DNA of 64,000 nt from Flavobacterium nackdongense (GCF_004355225.1 NZ_CP037933.1:1364001-1428000), one strand, 5' to 3'. Positions 18,551 through 28,057 are shown, numbered from the stretch's first letter. The notes: a model not told the origin generated them from the sequence alone. Translations and numbers: made by a program.

Positions 18551-18871
18551 CTGCAATAGATTTTAAAAAAGTATGTAAAAATTCTGCATTCTGACGCGAA
18601 ATTAAAGTATCCAAACGAAGAATTTAAAATTGTTTTTTAATTCTTATCGAAAAAAGTGGCAGAAAATCTTTGCGTTACCCTTCGATTAAAAATTATACAG
18701 GAATATTTCGATGTTTCCTTAATTGTAAATAACAAATCACGTAACTTCATTCAATTGAGTTCTTTTTTTACCTCTTTATTTTTTATTGTTATCTCAATTT
18801 TTTTTTATAAAAAACAAAATAATTTCTTTTTTTTGTAGAAATTTGAAAACCAACACTATAAACTACCTTCG
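18551..18871. other. AT-rich intergenic region, nothing recognised
   Basis: The 321 bases contain only a low-complexity 60-codon frame (18656-18838) with no family resemblance and poor context. I see no terminator, RNA gene or repeat. Confidence 0.5.
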
Positions 18872-19609
18872 ATGCTTTATTTAAAAAATATATTCCTTTT
18901 GTTGTTAGTGATTCATCTCTACTTCACTTCTGTACCAATCTATGCACAATCGAACAGTGACCATAAAAATTTTTATAAATTTACCAACCTACAAAAAGGC
19001 TTAGCTTTTATTGGTTTAACAGGCGGAGCTAGTACCAGAACTAGTGTAAACGAAGACATCTTAATTTTAAAAATTATTGATAAACAAAAAGACGGATATA
19101 ATATTCAACTTAATGGTGGGTATTTTTTAAGTAAGTCATTTGCCGTTGGAGGCATAATTAAATATGACTGGGCAAAATTGAATCAGGTTTTAGAAAATTC
19201 AGAAGGCGCGATTACTTATGTAAAAGAGGCAAAAACCAGCCTTGGAGGAGGTGTTTTTATGAAAAATTATCTTCCCATAGCTCCCAATGGGAGATTCAAC
19301 CTTTTTAATGTAGTTGGCTTAGGAATGAATGTTGAAAATAAAGTTTCTGAACAAACCACCGATGATATATTAACCCGCTATTATACCACGACTAACAATT
19401 ATAGTATCGGAATAACCCCTGGTATCCAGGTTTTTATTATAAAAGGATTTGCAACTGAGGTCGGAGTAAATCTTGCTGGATTAACTCATTCTAACAAAAA
19501 AACCACTGTAAATCAGATAGAAAGTTCCACAGTTAAAAGTAGCGATTTGGATTTAAAATTAAATATTTTATCTTTAAATATTAGCTTTTATTACTTTTTT
19601 AAAACTTAA
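18872..19609 (+). CDS. Outer-membrane beta-barrel protein, function unknown
   Basis: The 245-residue product has a signal peptide ending VPIYAQ. It then has alternating amphipathic strands with aromatic girdles (IQLNGGYFLSKSFAVGGIIKYDW, described as a strand pair) and ends in LSLNISFYYFFKT. This is the pattern of a small 8-10 strand barrel. It lies 4 bases before the PCMD lipoprotein and probably shares its transcript. No specific family is assigned. Confidence 0.75.
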   Translation: MLYLKNIFLLLLVIHLYFTSVPIYAQSNSDHKNFYKFTNLQKGLAFIGLTGGASTRTSVNEDILILKIIDKQKDGYNIQLNGGYFLSKSFAVGGIIKYDWAKLNQVLENSEGAITYVKEAKTSLGGGVFMKNYLPIAPNGRFNLFNVVGLGMNVENKVSEQTTDDILTRYYTTTNNYSIGITPGIQVFIIKGFATEVGVNLAGLTHSNKKTTVNQIESSTVKSSDLDLKLNILSLNISFYYFFKT

Positions 19610-19613
19610 TAAA

Positions 19614-20666
19614 ATGAAAAAAAATATCCTTTTCATCGCATTCCTATGTTTGGCGCTTTCAAACTGCGTGTCAGAAGATTATTATGGCCATTCTAACCAA
19701 AAAAAGATAGTGACATTTATACTTGAAAATCAGGTCGGTAATACTATAATTAACGAAACTCAACAAACTATTGAAGTTACTGTTTCGGCATCTGCGACTA
19801 TTAAACAATTAAAACCAACAGAAATCACACTTTCTACATTTGCATCAATTACCCCATCCGAAAACCAAACTTTAGACTTTTCTACACCACAAATATATAC
19901 AGTAAAAGCTGAAGATGGTAGTACCAAAACCTATACTGTAACCGTTAAACAAGAAGGAAGTGAACCTCAACTAGAAAATAGTAATTTTGACCAATGGTAT
20001 ATGACACCCAAAAATTATTATGAACCAGGATTGGACTCTAATTCTATTTGGGTCAGCGGGAATGCTGGCGTCACCACTTTGAGCACCGCCAATGTTACTC
20101 CCTTTACTATAAACGGAACTAATTTGGCGGCTAAACTGGTAACCCAAGATATGGGCAATTTAGCAGGACTGGTAGGACAACGTATGGGTGCTGGATCAAT
20201 GTTTACCGGTAAATTTGAATTGGATTTATCAAATCCAATTAATTCAGCAAAAACTGGAATTCCGTTCGCAGCCAGACCCAAAAAATTTTCGATTGAATAC
20301 GCCTATAATCCTGGATCTCCCTATTTAAATAACAAAGGGCAAATTCTAAACACCAAAGATGCTTGCGATATTTATGTCCTTTTGGAAAATAGGAACGGAA
20401 CTACAACAAAAAGAGTCGCTACAGCCTGGTTTAGATCAGAAGAAAAAGTAATCGATGCCTTCAAAACATTGACTATAGATTTGACTTACGGGGAACTTAG
20501 TGGTAATTTTCCTGATTATCAAAAACCAAAAAACGGCTTATACGCTACTTCTAACGAAGCAGTTACCCACATTTCAGTAGTGTTTGCTTCTAGTTTCAAA
20601 GGTGATTTACTAGAAGGAGGAACAAATAGTACTTTACTGGTAAATAATTTCAAACTGATTTATTAA
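19614..20666 (+). CDS. PCMD-domain lipoprotein
   Basis: The 350-residue protein begins with a lipoprotein signal (CLALSNCVSED). Next is an Ig-like/DUF5018-like domain (about 30-120, ending YTVKAEDGSTKTYTVTVK), then a PCMD (putative carbohydrate metabolism) domain with NSNFDQWYM, RPKKFSIEYAYNPG and THISVVFASSFKGD. PCMD proteins of Bacteroidota are surface lipoproteins with lectin-like folds, thought to bind or process glycans. The pairing with a small barrel suggests an envelope role. Confidence 0.82.
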   Translation: MKKNILFIAFLCLALSNCVSEDYYGHSNQKKIVTFILENQVGNTIINETQQTIEVTVSASATIKQLKPTEITLSTFASITPSENQTLDFSTPQIYTVKAEDGSTKTYTVTVKQEGSEPQLENSNFDQWYMTPKNYYEPGLDSNSIWVSGNAGVTTLSTANVTPFTINGTNLAAKLVTQDMGNLAGLVGQRMGAGSMFTGKFELDLSNPINSAKTGIPFAARPKKFSIEYAYNPGSPYLNNKGQILNTKDACDIYVLLENRNGTTTKRVATAWFRSEEKVIDAFKTLTIDLTYGELSGNFPDYQKPKNGLYATSNEAVTHISVVFASSFKGDLLEGGTNSTLLVNNFKLIY

Positions 20667-20710
20667 CTAATTTTATAATTTGATTCTCATTAAGATTTGG
20701 CATAACGTTT

Positions 20711-22252
20711 TTACAAAGGAATATTTCCGTGTTTTCTGTTGGGTGTGACACTTTCTTTGTTTTCGAGCATACTAAATGCTTTTATCAATTTACGTCTCGT
20801 ATCCTGAGGCAGAATCACCTCGTCGATAAATCCACGTTGAGCAGCAATATACGGATTGGCAAACAAATCGGCGTATTCATTTTCTTTTTCTAGCAGTTTG
20901 GCCTCGTGATCTTCGGCGTCGCTTATTTCTTTTTTGAAAATAATTTCCGAAGCACCCTTTGCTCCCATTACGGCAATTTCGGCTGTTGGCCAAGCAAAAT
21001 TCATATCGGCACCAATGTGTTTTGAATTCATTACATCATAAGCTCCACCGTACGCTTTTCGAGTAATAACAGTAACTCTAGGCACTGTAGCTTCGCTTAA
21101 AGCATACAATAACTTGGCACCGTGAATAATAATTCCTTCCCATTCCTGATTGGTACCTGGCAAAAATCCAGGAACATCAACCAATACCACTAAAGGAATA
21201 TTGAAACAATCACAAAAACGAGTAAAACGAGCTGCTTTTTTGGAACTTCTAACCCCTAAAACACCGGCCAAAAATAGAGGTTGATTGGCGATAATACCTA
21301 CACTTCTTCCTGCTAGTCTTGCAAAACCAACGATGATATTTTCGGCATAATTTTTATGAATTTCAAAGAAAGAATCCTCATCAATTATTCCCGAAATCAC
21401 TTCGTGCATATCATACGGCTTATTGGTACTGTCCGGAATCACATTGGCCAATTGCATACGCAGTTCGTCACCTAATTCATAAGGCAACTTTGCTGGCGTT
21501 TCTTTATTACTTTGAGGCAGATAACTCAACAGTCGTTTTAAATCATCTAAACATTCTTGGTCATTTCCAGAAGTGATATGCGCCACTCCCGATTTGGTTG
21601 AATGTGCAGTGGCCCCACCTAATTCCTCAGATGTAACCGTTTCGTTGGTTACTGCTTTCACCACGTTTGGACCGGTAACAAACATATAACTAGTGCCTTC
21701 GACCATCATAGTGAAATCGGTCATAGCAGGAGAATAAACGGCTCCTCCAGCACAAGGGCCCATTATGGCAGATATTTGCGGAATTACCCCACTCGCTTGT
21801 ACATTTCTGTAAAAAATATCGGCATAACCACCAAGTGAACGCACGCCTTCCTGAATTCTGGCACCACCCGAATCATTCAAACCGATCATTGGCGCACCCA
21901 TTTTGACCGCCATTTCCATTACTTTACAGATTTTTTCGGCATGAGTTTCCGATAACGAGCCTCCGAAAACAGTAAAATCCTGAGCAAAAATATAAACCAA
22001 TCTACCGTTTATAGTTCCGTATCCCGTAATGACACCATCTCCGTAATAGATTTCTTTATCCATTCCAAAATCGGAAGTTCTGTGGGTTACCAACATTCCA
22101 ATTTCCTCAAAAGAGCCTTCATCCATCAAATAATTTACACGCTCTCTTGCCGATAATTTTTTCTTTTCGTGTTGTTTTTGAATTCTTTTCAAACCTCCAC
22201 CTAAAGATGCTTCAGCTATTTTATCGTTGAGTTCTTTTATTTTATTTTCCAT
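20711..22252 (-). CDS. Acyl-CoA carboxylase carboxyltransferase (PccB-like)
   Basis: The 513-residue product is a full-length beta subunit, with the paired crotonase-fold domains seen in [16 protein letters not shown] and [15 protein letters not shown]. It transfers CO2 from carboxybiotin to an acyl-CoA, most likely propionyl-CoA, giving methylmalonyl-CoA. It is the last gene of the operon BCCP-biotin carboxylase-carboxyltransferase; the gap to the biotin carboxylase is 6 bases. Substrate preference for propionyl- over acetyl- or methylcrotonyl-CoA is inferred from family resemblance. Confidence 0.92.
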   Translation of the reverse strand: MENKIKELNDKIAEASLGGGLKRIQKQHEKKKLSARERVNYLMDEGSFEEIGMLVTHRTSDFGMDKEIYYGDGVITGYGTINGRLVYIFAQDFTVFGGSLSETHAEKICKVMEMAVKMGAPMIGLNDSGGARIQEGVRSLGGYADIFYRNVQASGVIPQISAIMGPCAGGAVYSPAMTDFTMMVEGTSYMFVTGPNVVKAVTNETVTSEELGGATAHSTKSGVAHITSGNDQECLDDLKRLLSYLPQSNKETPAKLPYELGDELRMQLANVIPDSTNKPYDMHEVISGIIDEDSFFEIHKNYAENIIVGFARLAGRSVGIIANQPLFLAGVLGVRSSKKAARFTRFCDCFNIPLVVLVDVPGFLPGTNQEWEGIIIHGAKLLYALSEATVPRVTVITRKAYGGAYDVMNSKHIGADMNFAWPTAEIAVMGAKGASEIIFKKEISDAEDHEAKLLEKENEYADLFANPYIAAQRGFIDEVILPQDTRRKLIKAFSMLENKESVTPNRKHGNIPL

Positions 22253-22258
22253 GATATT

Positions 22259-23701
22259 TTAATTTGGTAAGCGTAAAACTTTTTGATCTTCAAAATACTG
22301 TTTCAAGGCAATAAGCGCTGCGATTTCGGCTTCTTTTTCCTTGTGGGCGACGATTACTTCGGGTGAATAGTATTTTTTTACGAAATTGGTATCAAATTTT
22401 CCGGAGCGGAAAGCTTCATGTTCGAAAACAAATTTGCCAAAAGGCAATGTCGTTTCCACTCCTTCTATTTTGTATTTGTCTATTGCTTTGAGCATAATTT
22501 CGATAGCTTCTTCTCTTGATTTTCCGTAGGTTATCAATTTAGACAACATGGGGTCATAATAAATCGGTACATCCATTCCTTGTTCGAATCCATTATCCAC
22601 ACGAATTCCTTCGCCTATGGGCAATTGATACATTTCTAAACGCCCAACACTTGGCAAAAAATCATTCATACAATCTTCGGCATACACTCGCAATTCAACA
22701 GCATGACCTTTAATTTTCAAATCTTCTTGTTTGATGGTCAACGCTTCGCCACGAGCGACTTTGATTTGTAGTTCGACCAAATCCACGCCTGAAATCATTT
22801 CGGTAACAGGATGTTCTACCTGCAAACGGGTGTTCATTTCCAGAAAATAAAAATTATCATTTTCATCGTATAAGAACTCTACTGTTCCTGCTCCGAGATA
22901 ATCACAAGATTTAGCAACTAAAACGGCAGCTTCGCCCATTTTCTTTCTAATTTCAGGAGTCAAAACAGAGGAAGGCGCTTCTTCAATCACTTTTTGATGG
23001 CGTCGTTGAATGCTGCATTCTCTTTCGAAAAAATACAACACATTACCGTGACTATCCGCCATAATTTGAATTTCGATATGCCTAGAAGAGGCCACATATT
23101 TTTCAATAAAAACAGAACCATCACCAAAAGCGGCAATGGCTTCGCTAATCGCACGATTCATTTGAGACTCGAAATCACTTTCCTTATCTACAATACGCAT
23201 TCCTTTTCCTCCACCTCCGGCCGAAGCTTTTATCAAAATAGGAAATCCAATTTTATGGGCAGTAGCTTTGGCTTCTTCAATATCGGTAATCGCGTGATCT
23301 ACTCCGGGAACCATAGGAATATTGTATTTCAAAACGGCATCTTTCGCGGCTAGTTTGCTTCCCATTATCTCAATAGCTTTGGTTTTAGGGCCGATAAATA
23401 TTATGCCATTCGACTCACATTCTTGGGCAAATTCGGCATTTTCACTCAAAAATCCATACCCCGGATGAATCGCATCTACGTTTAAAGCTTTGGCCACTTC
23501 GATAATTTTACTGCCCACCAAATACGATTTATTGGAGGGTGCTTCTCCGATCCAAACGGCTTCATCGGCAAATTTCACATGGGGTGAATTTCTATCTATT
23601 GTCGAATAAACTGCTACTGTTTTTATTCCCATTTTTTGAGCAGTTTTCATCACTCGTATGGCAATTTCTCCTCTATTGGCTACTAGTATTTTTTTCATCA
23701 T
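22259..23701 (-). CDS. accC: Biotin carboxylase subunit
   Basis: The 480-residue protein begins MMKKILVANRGEIAIRVM and has the ATP-grasp glycine loop ASAGGGGKGMRIV. It also has the biotin carboxylase signature FLEMNTRLQVEHPVTE. It carboxylates biotin on the adjacent carrier protein using ATP and bicarbonate. Its start overlaps the carrier stop by one base (TAATG), a sign of translational coupling. The accC symbol denotes the subunit type; the complex is probably a propionyl-CoA carboxylase. Confidence 0.93.
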   Translation of the reverse strand: MMKKILVANRGEIAIRVMKTAQKMGIKTVAVYSTIDRNSPHVKFADEAVWIGEAPSNKSYLVGSKIIEVAKALNVDAIHPGYGFLSENAEFAQECESNGIIFIGPKTKAIEIMGSKLAAKDAVLKYNIPMVPGVDHAITDIEEAKATAHKIGFPILIKASAGGGGKGMRIVDKESDFESQMNRAISEAIAAFGDGSVFIEKYVASSRHIEIQIMADSHGNVLYFFERECSIQRRHQKVIEEAPSSVLTPEIRKKMGEAAVLVAKSCDYLGAGTVEFLYDENDNFYFLEMNTRLQVEHPVTEMISGVDLVELQIKVARGEALTIKQEDLKIKGHAVELRVYAEDCMNDFLPSVGRLEMYQLPIGEGIRVDNGFEQGMDVPIYYDPMLSKLITYGKSREEAIEIMLKAIDKYKIEGVETTLPFGKFVFEHEAFRSGKFDTNFVKKYYSPEVIVAHKEKEAEIAALIALKQYFEDQKVLRLPN

Positions 23702-24186
23702 TATTCAAATTCAATTAACAAATCTCCTTTTATCACAGAATCGCCCACAGCTACAGCAATCGATTTGATGACTCCATCTCGCGGCGAAAGCAAACTATTT
23801 TCCATTTTCATCGCGGTAAGAATCAGTAAATTATCATTTTCCTGAACCGTTTGCCCGACTTGGACATTGAGTTCTAAAATTAAACCTGGCATAGGAGCCT
23901 TCAGTTGCTTAATCACTTTGGATTGTCCCACTTCAAAGCCCAAATCTTTGATTAAAATATCGAGTGGATTAGCAATAACAACCTCGTAGAGACTATTATT
24001 GACTTTGACGGTATATTTTTTTTGATTGAATTCTGAAAAGATAATTTCAGCTTTGTAAGGAATGTGGTCTTGGAGAATGTGAAACTTGTTTTTTTGGACA
24101 CTTACCGCGTCTAATTTCGAGGTGTTTTCGGTATTGAAATCAAACTCAAAAGTATCATTTACTTTAACTTTAAAATTGGAACTCAT
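23701..24186 (-). CDS. Biotin carboxyl carrier protein
   Basis: The 161-residue product has a C-terminal biotinyl domain with APMPGL and the biotinylation motif AMKM; the target is Lys127. The N-terminal 90 residues are a beta-rich region found in carriers of acyl-CoA carboxylases. It is the first gene of the three-gene operon. Its upstream gap (24187-24374) is very AT-rich, and beyond that lies a relic of a radical SAM gene. Confidence 0.93.
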   Translation of the reverse strand: MSSNFKVKVNDTFEFDFNTENTSKLDAVSVQKNKFHILQDHIPYKAEIIFSEFNQKKYTVKVNNSLYEVVIANPLDILIKDLGFEVGQSKVIKQLKAPMPGLILELNVQVGQTVQENDNLLILTAMKMENSLLSPRDGVIKSIAVAVGDSVIKGDLLIEFE

Positions 24187-24374
24187 AACTGTAAATTTTA
24201 TAGTATAAATTTAACTATAAATCATTTACAATTTACAAGCGAAACAAAATTTACAATGTCAGTAAGTTAATCTCGGAAAATACAATTATAATTTAGTGTT
24301 TTTTTGATTTTGCAGCCTTTTTTTTTATAATTTTCTTAAAATCAGCGCGATACCTTAATAATAAAACTAATTAT

Positions 24375-24485
24375 TTACAAATCCAATAACCCCCGCTTCT
24401 GATTAGTTTTCAGCGGCTTTGACTATCTAAACAATTCAAAATTACCAAACTGCGTTTTAAAATTGGCTTTAATTTCTTGAAAGGA
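24375..24485 (-). pseudogene. Relic of the 3' end of a radical SAM gene
   Basis: Translated on the minus strand, these 37 codons read SFQEIKANFKTQFGNFELF, then R, a TAG stop, SKPLKTNQK, RGLLDL and TAA. They align without gaps to the last 37 codons of the intact radical SAM gene (28210-28320). By my hand count 75 of 111 bases and 20 of 36 amino acids are identical, and the two stop codons coincide. Similarity ends abruptly at 24486, 15 bases after the YceI stop. The fragment has an internal stop and cannot encode a working protein. Confidence 0.8.
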
Positions 24486-24500
24486 AGTACAAAATGACGG

Positions 24501-25049
24501 TTAGTTTTGCTTTTCTAATTCAAACTTTAAATTTATCGCTACGGTTTCAGCAATTTTATTTTTCACAACCGACGGAATTTCAATTTTAAAATCAGAGGTT
24601 TTAACTTTAAGCGTAGAAGTCAGATATAGCTTATTGCCAGAAGGCACAAAATTGATTTTAGTTTTAATATTTCGGGACTGTCCGTGCAGGGTCAAAACAC
24701 CTTCGACTTCAAAAGCAGTTTTTTCAGACTTCATTTTAGCACCATCGTAATTGATTAATTTCCCTTTGAAAGTGGCTTTGGGAAATTGATCGCTTTCTAT
24801 ATAGTTTTCGTTGAAATGCTCTTCCATCAGAGGCACTTTAAATCGAAAAGCTTTGATTAAGGCTAGAACAGCAATTTCGGATGTTGAGGAATCAAACACG
24901 CAGGAAACCGTGTTATTTTTGGCAGCTACCTCTTCAAAAGCAGGCATAGATGCTTCAAATTTTATTTCACCAGAACGTGTAATGAATTTCTGCGAAAACA
25001 AAACTGTCGAAAATAATAATAAAAAAAGAGTACAAGATCGTTTTAGCAT
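24501..25049 (-). CDS. YceI-family periplasmic lipid-binding protein
   Basis: The 182-residue protein has a signal peptide (LLLFSTVLFSQ) and the YceI lipocalin-like fold. Recognisable parts are GEIKFEASMP, NYIESDQFPKATFKGKL and the strand VEGVLTLHGQSRNIKTK. YceI proteins bind isoprenoid lipids such as quinone-like polyprenyl compounds. It is the last gene of the six-gene operon; the 12-base gap to the cytochrome gene supports co-translation. Confidence 0.9.
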   Translation of the reverse strand: MLKRSCTLFLLLFSTVLFSQKFITRSGEIKFEASMPAFEEVAAKNNTVSCVFDSSTSEIAVLALIKAFRFKVPLMEEHFNENYIESDQFPKATFKGKLINYDGAKMKSEKTAFEVEGVLTLHGQSRNIKTKINFVPSGNKLYLTSTLKVKTSDFKIEIPSVVKNKIAETVAINLKFELEKQN

Positions 25050-25061
25050 AGGAGTTCTATT

Positions 25062-25409
25062 TTAGTTTGGGTATCCGTTCGCAGCCCATTTTTTAATCGT
25101 ATTGATTGTGGGTTGCGGCATTCGTCCTGATTGGGGCATAACCGAACCACAAGATTGATCATCTATTCTACAAATCATACTCCCGTTCTCTGCAGCGTCT
25201 CTAACTTGGGCGTAGGTTTCTAAAGTTGGGTTCTGACCAGCAGTTGCACTATGGCATGACAGACAATTGCTTTGGATAATGGGACGAACACTTTGACTAT
25301 AAGTAGGATTTGCATTTTCGCCAGCAATTTCCTCATAAGTAGAGGATTCGCAAGAAAAAAGTATCAGCGTTAGGACGATCAGAATACTAAAAATTTTAAA
25401 AGCTTTCAT
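25062..25409 (-). CDS. Monohaem c-type cytochrome lipoprotein
   Basis: The 115-residue product has a lipoprotein signal (LTLILFSCESS). A single haem motif CLSCH is followed by Met residues (MPQSGRMPQ) that could be the axial ligand. This arrangement resembles the small cytochrome-like lipoproteins of Bacteroidota. It should be anchored to the envelope and carry electrons, or act as a haem sensor. It starts 2 bases after the DUF5777 barrel gene. Confidence 0.85.
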   Translation of the reverse strand: MKAFKIFSILIVLTLILFSCESSTYEEIAGENANPTYSQSVRPIIQSNCLSCHSATAGQNPTLETYAQVRDAAENGSMICRIDDQSCGSVMPQSGRMPQPTINTIKKWAANGYPN

Positions 25410-25411
25410 AA

Positions 25412-26275
25412 TTAAAAAACTCGATATAAGTTAAATCCAAAATAAATACCTTTTCCATCAGAAATCCCGTTCGCATTCGTAAAATAACTGACATCGTTCA
25501 TTGCTTGACTATTTGAAAAAACCAATTGAAATATATGACCTCCCGTTTCTATGTCTAAACCTATTGTTGCAGGATTATGATAAAAACTGGAATCATTAGC
25601 ATTCAATCGAAGAGCATATTCAGCATTGATGCTAATTCTTTTTGAAATTTTATACCTTCCGCCACCGGCCAATAAAAAATTATCTACCTCTTCAGACAGG
25701 GGTTCGTAAAGGTTTTTATGAATATAAATTGGAACTATTTCCATAGAAAAGCCAGTCGTAATTTTTCTTGAAATGAGCAATTGAGTACTAAAAGCCATTC
25801 GATCGGTACCTTTCAGTTCGGGAAATTCATCTGTGCTTAGTTTTGTATTTATATCCATTGTGTTATAGCCAACTATGGTAACAGGAAACCCCTGTTCTTC
25901 TTGATTTGCCAATTTATATTTTGCAGTTAGCTCGTAATTCTTGTTTAGCGTATGGCGCGACAGACCAACCGTCAACCAATTGGTCACGCCATAGAGCCCA
26001 CCTATTTTGGTTAAAGCATTATCAAATCCGAAGAAATTATCAAAACCTTCTGTTAAATCTCCAAATCGATGTGCCACTAAAAAATACCATTCTCCTTTTG
26101 AGGCTAGTTTCGTAGACTGCATCGTACATATTTGCAATCCTTTGAAAGCCGCCGCCGTAATTTGACTTTTTGCAATACTGTCCGAATCCAATTCCTTTAA
26201 CAAATCATCTTGTGCCTGGGCAATTCCAAAACAAAAAAAGAAACAAAAGAAATAAACAATTTTTGACATTTTCAT
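25412..26275 (-). CDS. DUF5777-family outer-membrane beta-barrel protein
   Basis: The 287-residue product (start ATG 26275, chosen for the signal peptide and to avoid overlap with the upstream gene) has a signal peptide ending CFGIAQA. Barrel-like strands such as WYFLVAHRFGDL and YGVTNWLTVGLSR follow, with a C-terminus IYFGFNLYRVF. DUF5777 proteins are found next to YceI and cytochrome genes in Bacteroidota, with no known function. ATG 26269 is an alternative start. Confidence 0.82.
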   Translation of the reverse strand: MKMSKIVYFFCFFFCFGIAQAQDDLLKELDSDSIAKSQITAAAFKGLQICTMQSTKLASKGEWYFLVAHRFGDLTEGFDNFFGFDNALTKIGGLYGVTNWLTVGLSRHTLNKNYELTAKYKLANQEEQGFPVTIVGYNTMDINTKLSTDEFPELKGTDRMAFSTQLLISRKITTGFSMEIVPIYIHKNLYEPLSEEVDNFLLAGGGRYKISKRISINAEYALRLNANDSSFYHNPATIGLDIETGGHIFQLVFSNSQAMNDVSYFTNANGISDGKGIYFGFNLYRVF

Positions 26276-26283
26276 ACTAAATA

Positions 26284-26670
26284 CTACTTTACAATTGAGC
26301 ATTGATCTAATTTAAGTTCTTCCAAAAGGTCGTCATAACCGGTAACTCTTCCTTTTATTTTCAATCGACTGTCGGTTTCTACTTTCTCTATAACAAGTAA
26401 TTGGCAGGAAACCTTATTGTCAAGTGTAATCACATCTCCTTTTACACTGCTCACCTTTCCCGAGATTTCAATTGCTTTATTTAGATACTTTTTTGATGCC
26501 ATTTCAGAATCTGCTGAAAACTCTGCAAAAATCGCTACTGCCGTCACATCGAATTCCGACTTTTCAGTTTTTAAGTCTCTTCCACCACCCGTCATCACGT
26601 ATTTGTATGAAAAAAAACATAGCAATAAAACAACTACGAGGCAAGACGTAACTATAATTTTTTTATTCAT
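26284..26670 (-). CDS. Membrane-anchored OB-fold (tRNA_anti-like) protein
   Basis: The 128-residue product has one N-terminal membrane helix (IIVTSCLVVVLLLCFFSY). The OB-fold domain (about 40-128) has the pattern KAIEISGKVSSVKGDVITL and KIKGRVTGYDDLLEELKLDQC of tRNA_anti-like proteins. Despite that family name, such envelope OB domains are not known to bind tRNA. The start at 26670 is preferred over 26709 because the helix begins there. It lies mid-operon. Confidence 0.75.
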   Translation of the reverse strand: MNKKIIVTSCLVVVLLLCFFSYKYVMTGGGRDLKTEKSEFDVTAVAIFAEFSADSEMASKKYLNKAIEISGKVSSVKGDVITLDNKVSCQLLVIEKVETDSRLKIKGRVTGYDDLLEELKLDQCSIVK

Positions 26671-26713
26671 TGAAAAGAATTTTATAAATACTTTATTCCG
26701 AAGCTGCAATAGA

Positions 26714-27478
26714 CTATTCTAGGATTATCTTTTTCCAAGATTTTTCTTTTTCATTTTGTAATTCTAAAAAATAAACGCCTTTTTGAATACCATTAACTTC
26801 TACTTGTACCTCTCGAGCATCATCGGCTACGGGAACTGTTTTTACCAAAGCGCCTAACTGACTGTATAGATTGATCTTAGAAAGTTTCGTCTTGGCTTTA
26901 ATGAAAAATTCACCCGATGCAGGATTTGGATAGACCGAGGTCGCATTTAAAGAAAAATCTTCAACCCCTAAAGTGGTAAATGTTGCGCTAGCGAACCCTC
27001 TATTTCCTGTACCATGATTAGCTAGTGATGTGCTTGCTGATGCTGATCTTGCCCAAGCTAAATCAATAGTGTTTGTGGTAGCATAAGGTAGTTGAAAATC
27101 ATTCGCATCCGAATTTGTGAGAGCTCTTTCGAGAGTTAAAGTTCTAACACCTCCAACAGGGGTCGGATTGCTAATTACTGTCCAATCTTGACTTGCATCT
27201 GTTGCAGGAGCACCCGTTCCAACATAATTTCTATCTGACAATGACGTGGTGTAAACTAGTACATCTCCATCAGCCATACCAAAACCACTTTGCACTCCCA
27301 ATCCTATAGCGAACCATCTATCTGAGGGTCCTTTTAAGACTAAAGTAACTTTGTTGGTATTACTATTCAAAGTGAACTGAGCAGTCAGACCCGATGTAAG
27401 GACGATCGAAGCAGATTTTGACTGAGAAAACCCAGAAAAATGTAAGAGACAAAAAAGTAAAAGAGTAATTTTTTTCAT
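26714..27478 (-). CDS. DOMON-domain protein with T9SS type A sorting tail
   Basis: The 254-residue protein has a signal peptide (FSGFSQ). A DOMON domain (about 22-165) follows, with VLKGPSDRWFAIGLG and MADGDVLVYT. The C-terminal type A sorting domain (about 180-254) shows SVYPNPASGEFFIK and KGVYFLEL. DOMON domains bind haem or sugars and often take part in electron transfer. The tail means export by the type IX system, so the domain faces outside the cell. It sits 6 bases after the ankyrin gene. Confidence 0.88.
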   Translation of the reverse strand: MKKITLLLFCLLHFSGFSQSKSASIVLTSGLTAQFTLNSNTNKVTLVLKGPSDRWFAIGLGVQSGFGMADGDVLVYTTSLSDRNYVGTGAPATDASQDWTVISNPTPVGGVRTLTLERALTNSDANDFQLPYATTNTIDLAWARSASASTSLANHGTGNRGFASATFTTLGVEDFSLNATSVYPNPASGEFFIKAKTKLSKINLYSQLGALVKTVPVADDAREVQVEVNGIQKGVYFLELQNEKEKSWKKIILE

Positions 27479-27484
27479 AGTAAT

Positions 27485-28000
27485 TTATTTTAATAAGTTT
27501 ATAATTTCTTCATTATTAGAAAAAACAGCGTATTCGAAAGCTGTTTTGTTTTGTTTGCATTTTAGCGCTTTGTTGGCTCCCGCAGCAACCAATATTTTGA
27601 CCATTTCTACATTTTTAAATTGCACCGCCAACATTAGTGCAGTTGTGCCATTGGCATCTGTCAAATCTAGGTTAGCCTTTTTACTTATTAATTCATCCAC
27701 CAATTGGTACTGGCCTTTAACAACACAAGCCATCAAAGCAGTTCCATTTTTAGAATTATAATTAAGATCTGCATTTTGATTCATCAAAAATTTCGCCACC
27801 TCGTGATTTCCTCTATAGCAAGCCAAAATTAGCATACTTGACCCATTTTCATCAACGGCATTTACTATGCTTTTATCTTTTTCAAAAAGCGACTTCATCT
27901 CTGCTAAACTGCCTTTTCTAGCGATATCAAAACAATTAGTGTTTTGAGAAAAAACTACATTAAAACTCAGAAATAAAATTAAAATACAGACTTTTTTCAA
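27485..28000 (-). CDS. Secreted ankyrin-repeat protein
   Basis: The 171-residue product has a signal peptide (FLSFNVVFSQ), then four ankyrin repeats. Signature parts are DENGSSMLILACYRGNHEVAKFL, NGTALMACVVKGQYQLV and DANGTTALMLAVQFKNVEMVKIL, here listed as repeat cores. Ankyrin arrays bind protein partners; in bacteria, periplasmic ones (AnkB type) accompany catalases and oxidative defence. It is the first gene of the six-gene operon, which has an inverted-repeat operator candidate 41 bases upstream. Confidence 0.88.
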   Translation of the reverse strand: MKKVCILILFLSFNVVFSQNTNCFDIARKGSLAEMKSLFEKDKSIVNAVDENGSSMLILACYRGNHEVAKFLMNQNADLNYNSKNGTALMACVVKGQYQLVDELISKKANLDLTDANGTTALMLAVQFKNVEMVKILVAAGANKALKCKQNKTAFEYAVFSNNEEIINLLK

Positions 28001-28040
28001 CTGAATTACTATTTAGGTTGCTAATGTAATAAATTTTATA

Positions 28041-28057
28041 GTTCATTTCGTATGAAC
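28041..28057. promoter_or_regulatory. Inverted repeat, candidate operator of the six-gene operon
   Basis: GTTCAT-TTCGT-ATGAAC is a perfect 6-5-6 inverted repeat, 41-57 bases upstream of the ankyrin ATG. Its size suits a dimeric helix-turn-helix regulator. The regulator is unknown and no binding data exist here. Confidence 0.4.

Noticed and set aside
18656..18838. 60-codon frame after thiamine pyrophosphokinase
   Set aside because: It is low-complexity AT-rich sequence (Phe/Ile/Lys), without promoter spacing, ribosome site or family resemblance.
20667..20710. Terminator between the converging PCMD and carboxyltransferase genes
   Set aside because: I looked for a stem with a T-run in these 44 bases and found none.
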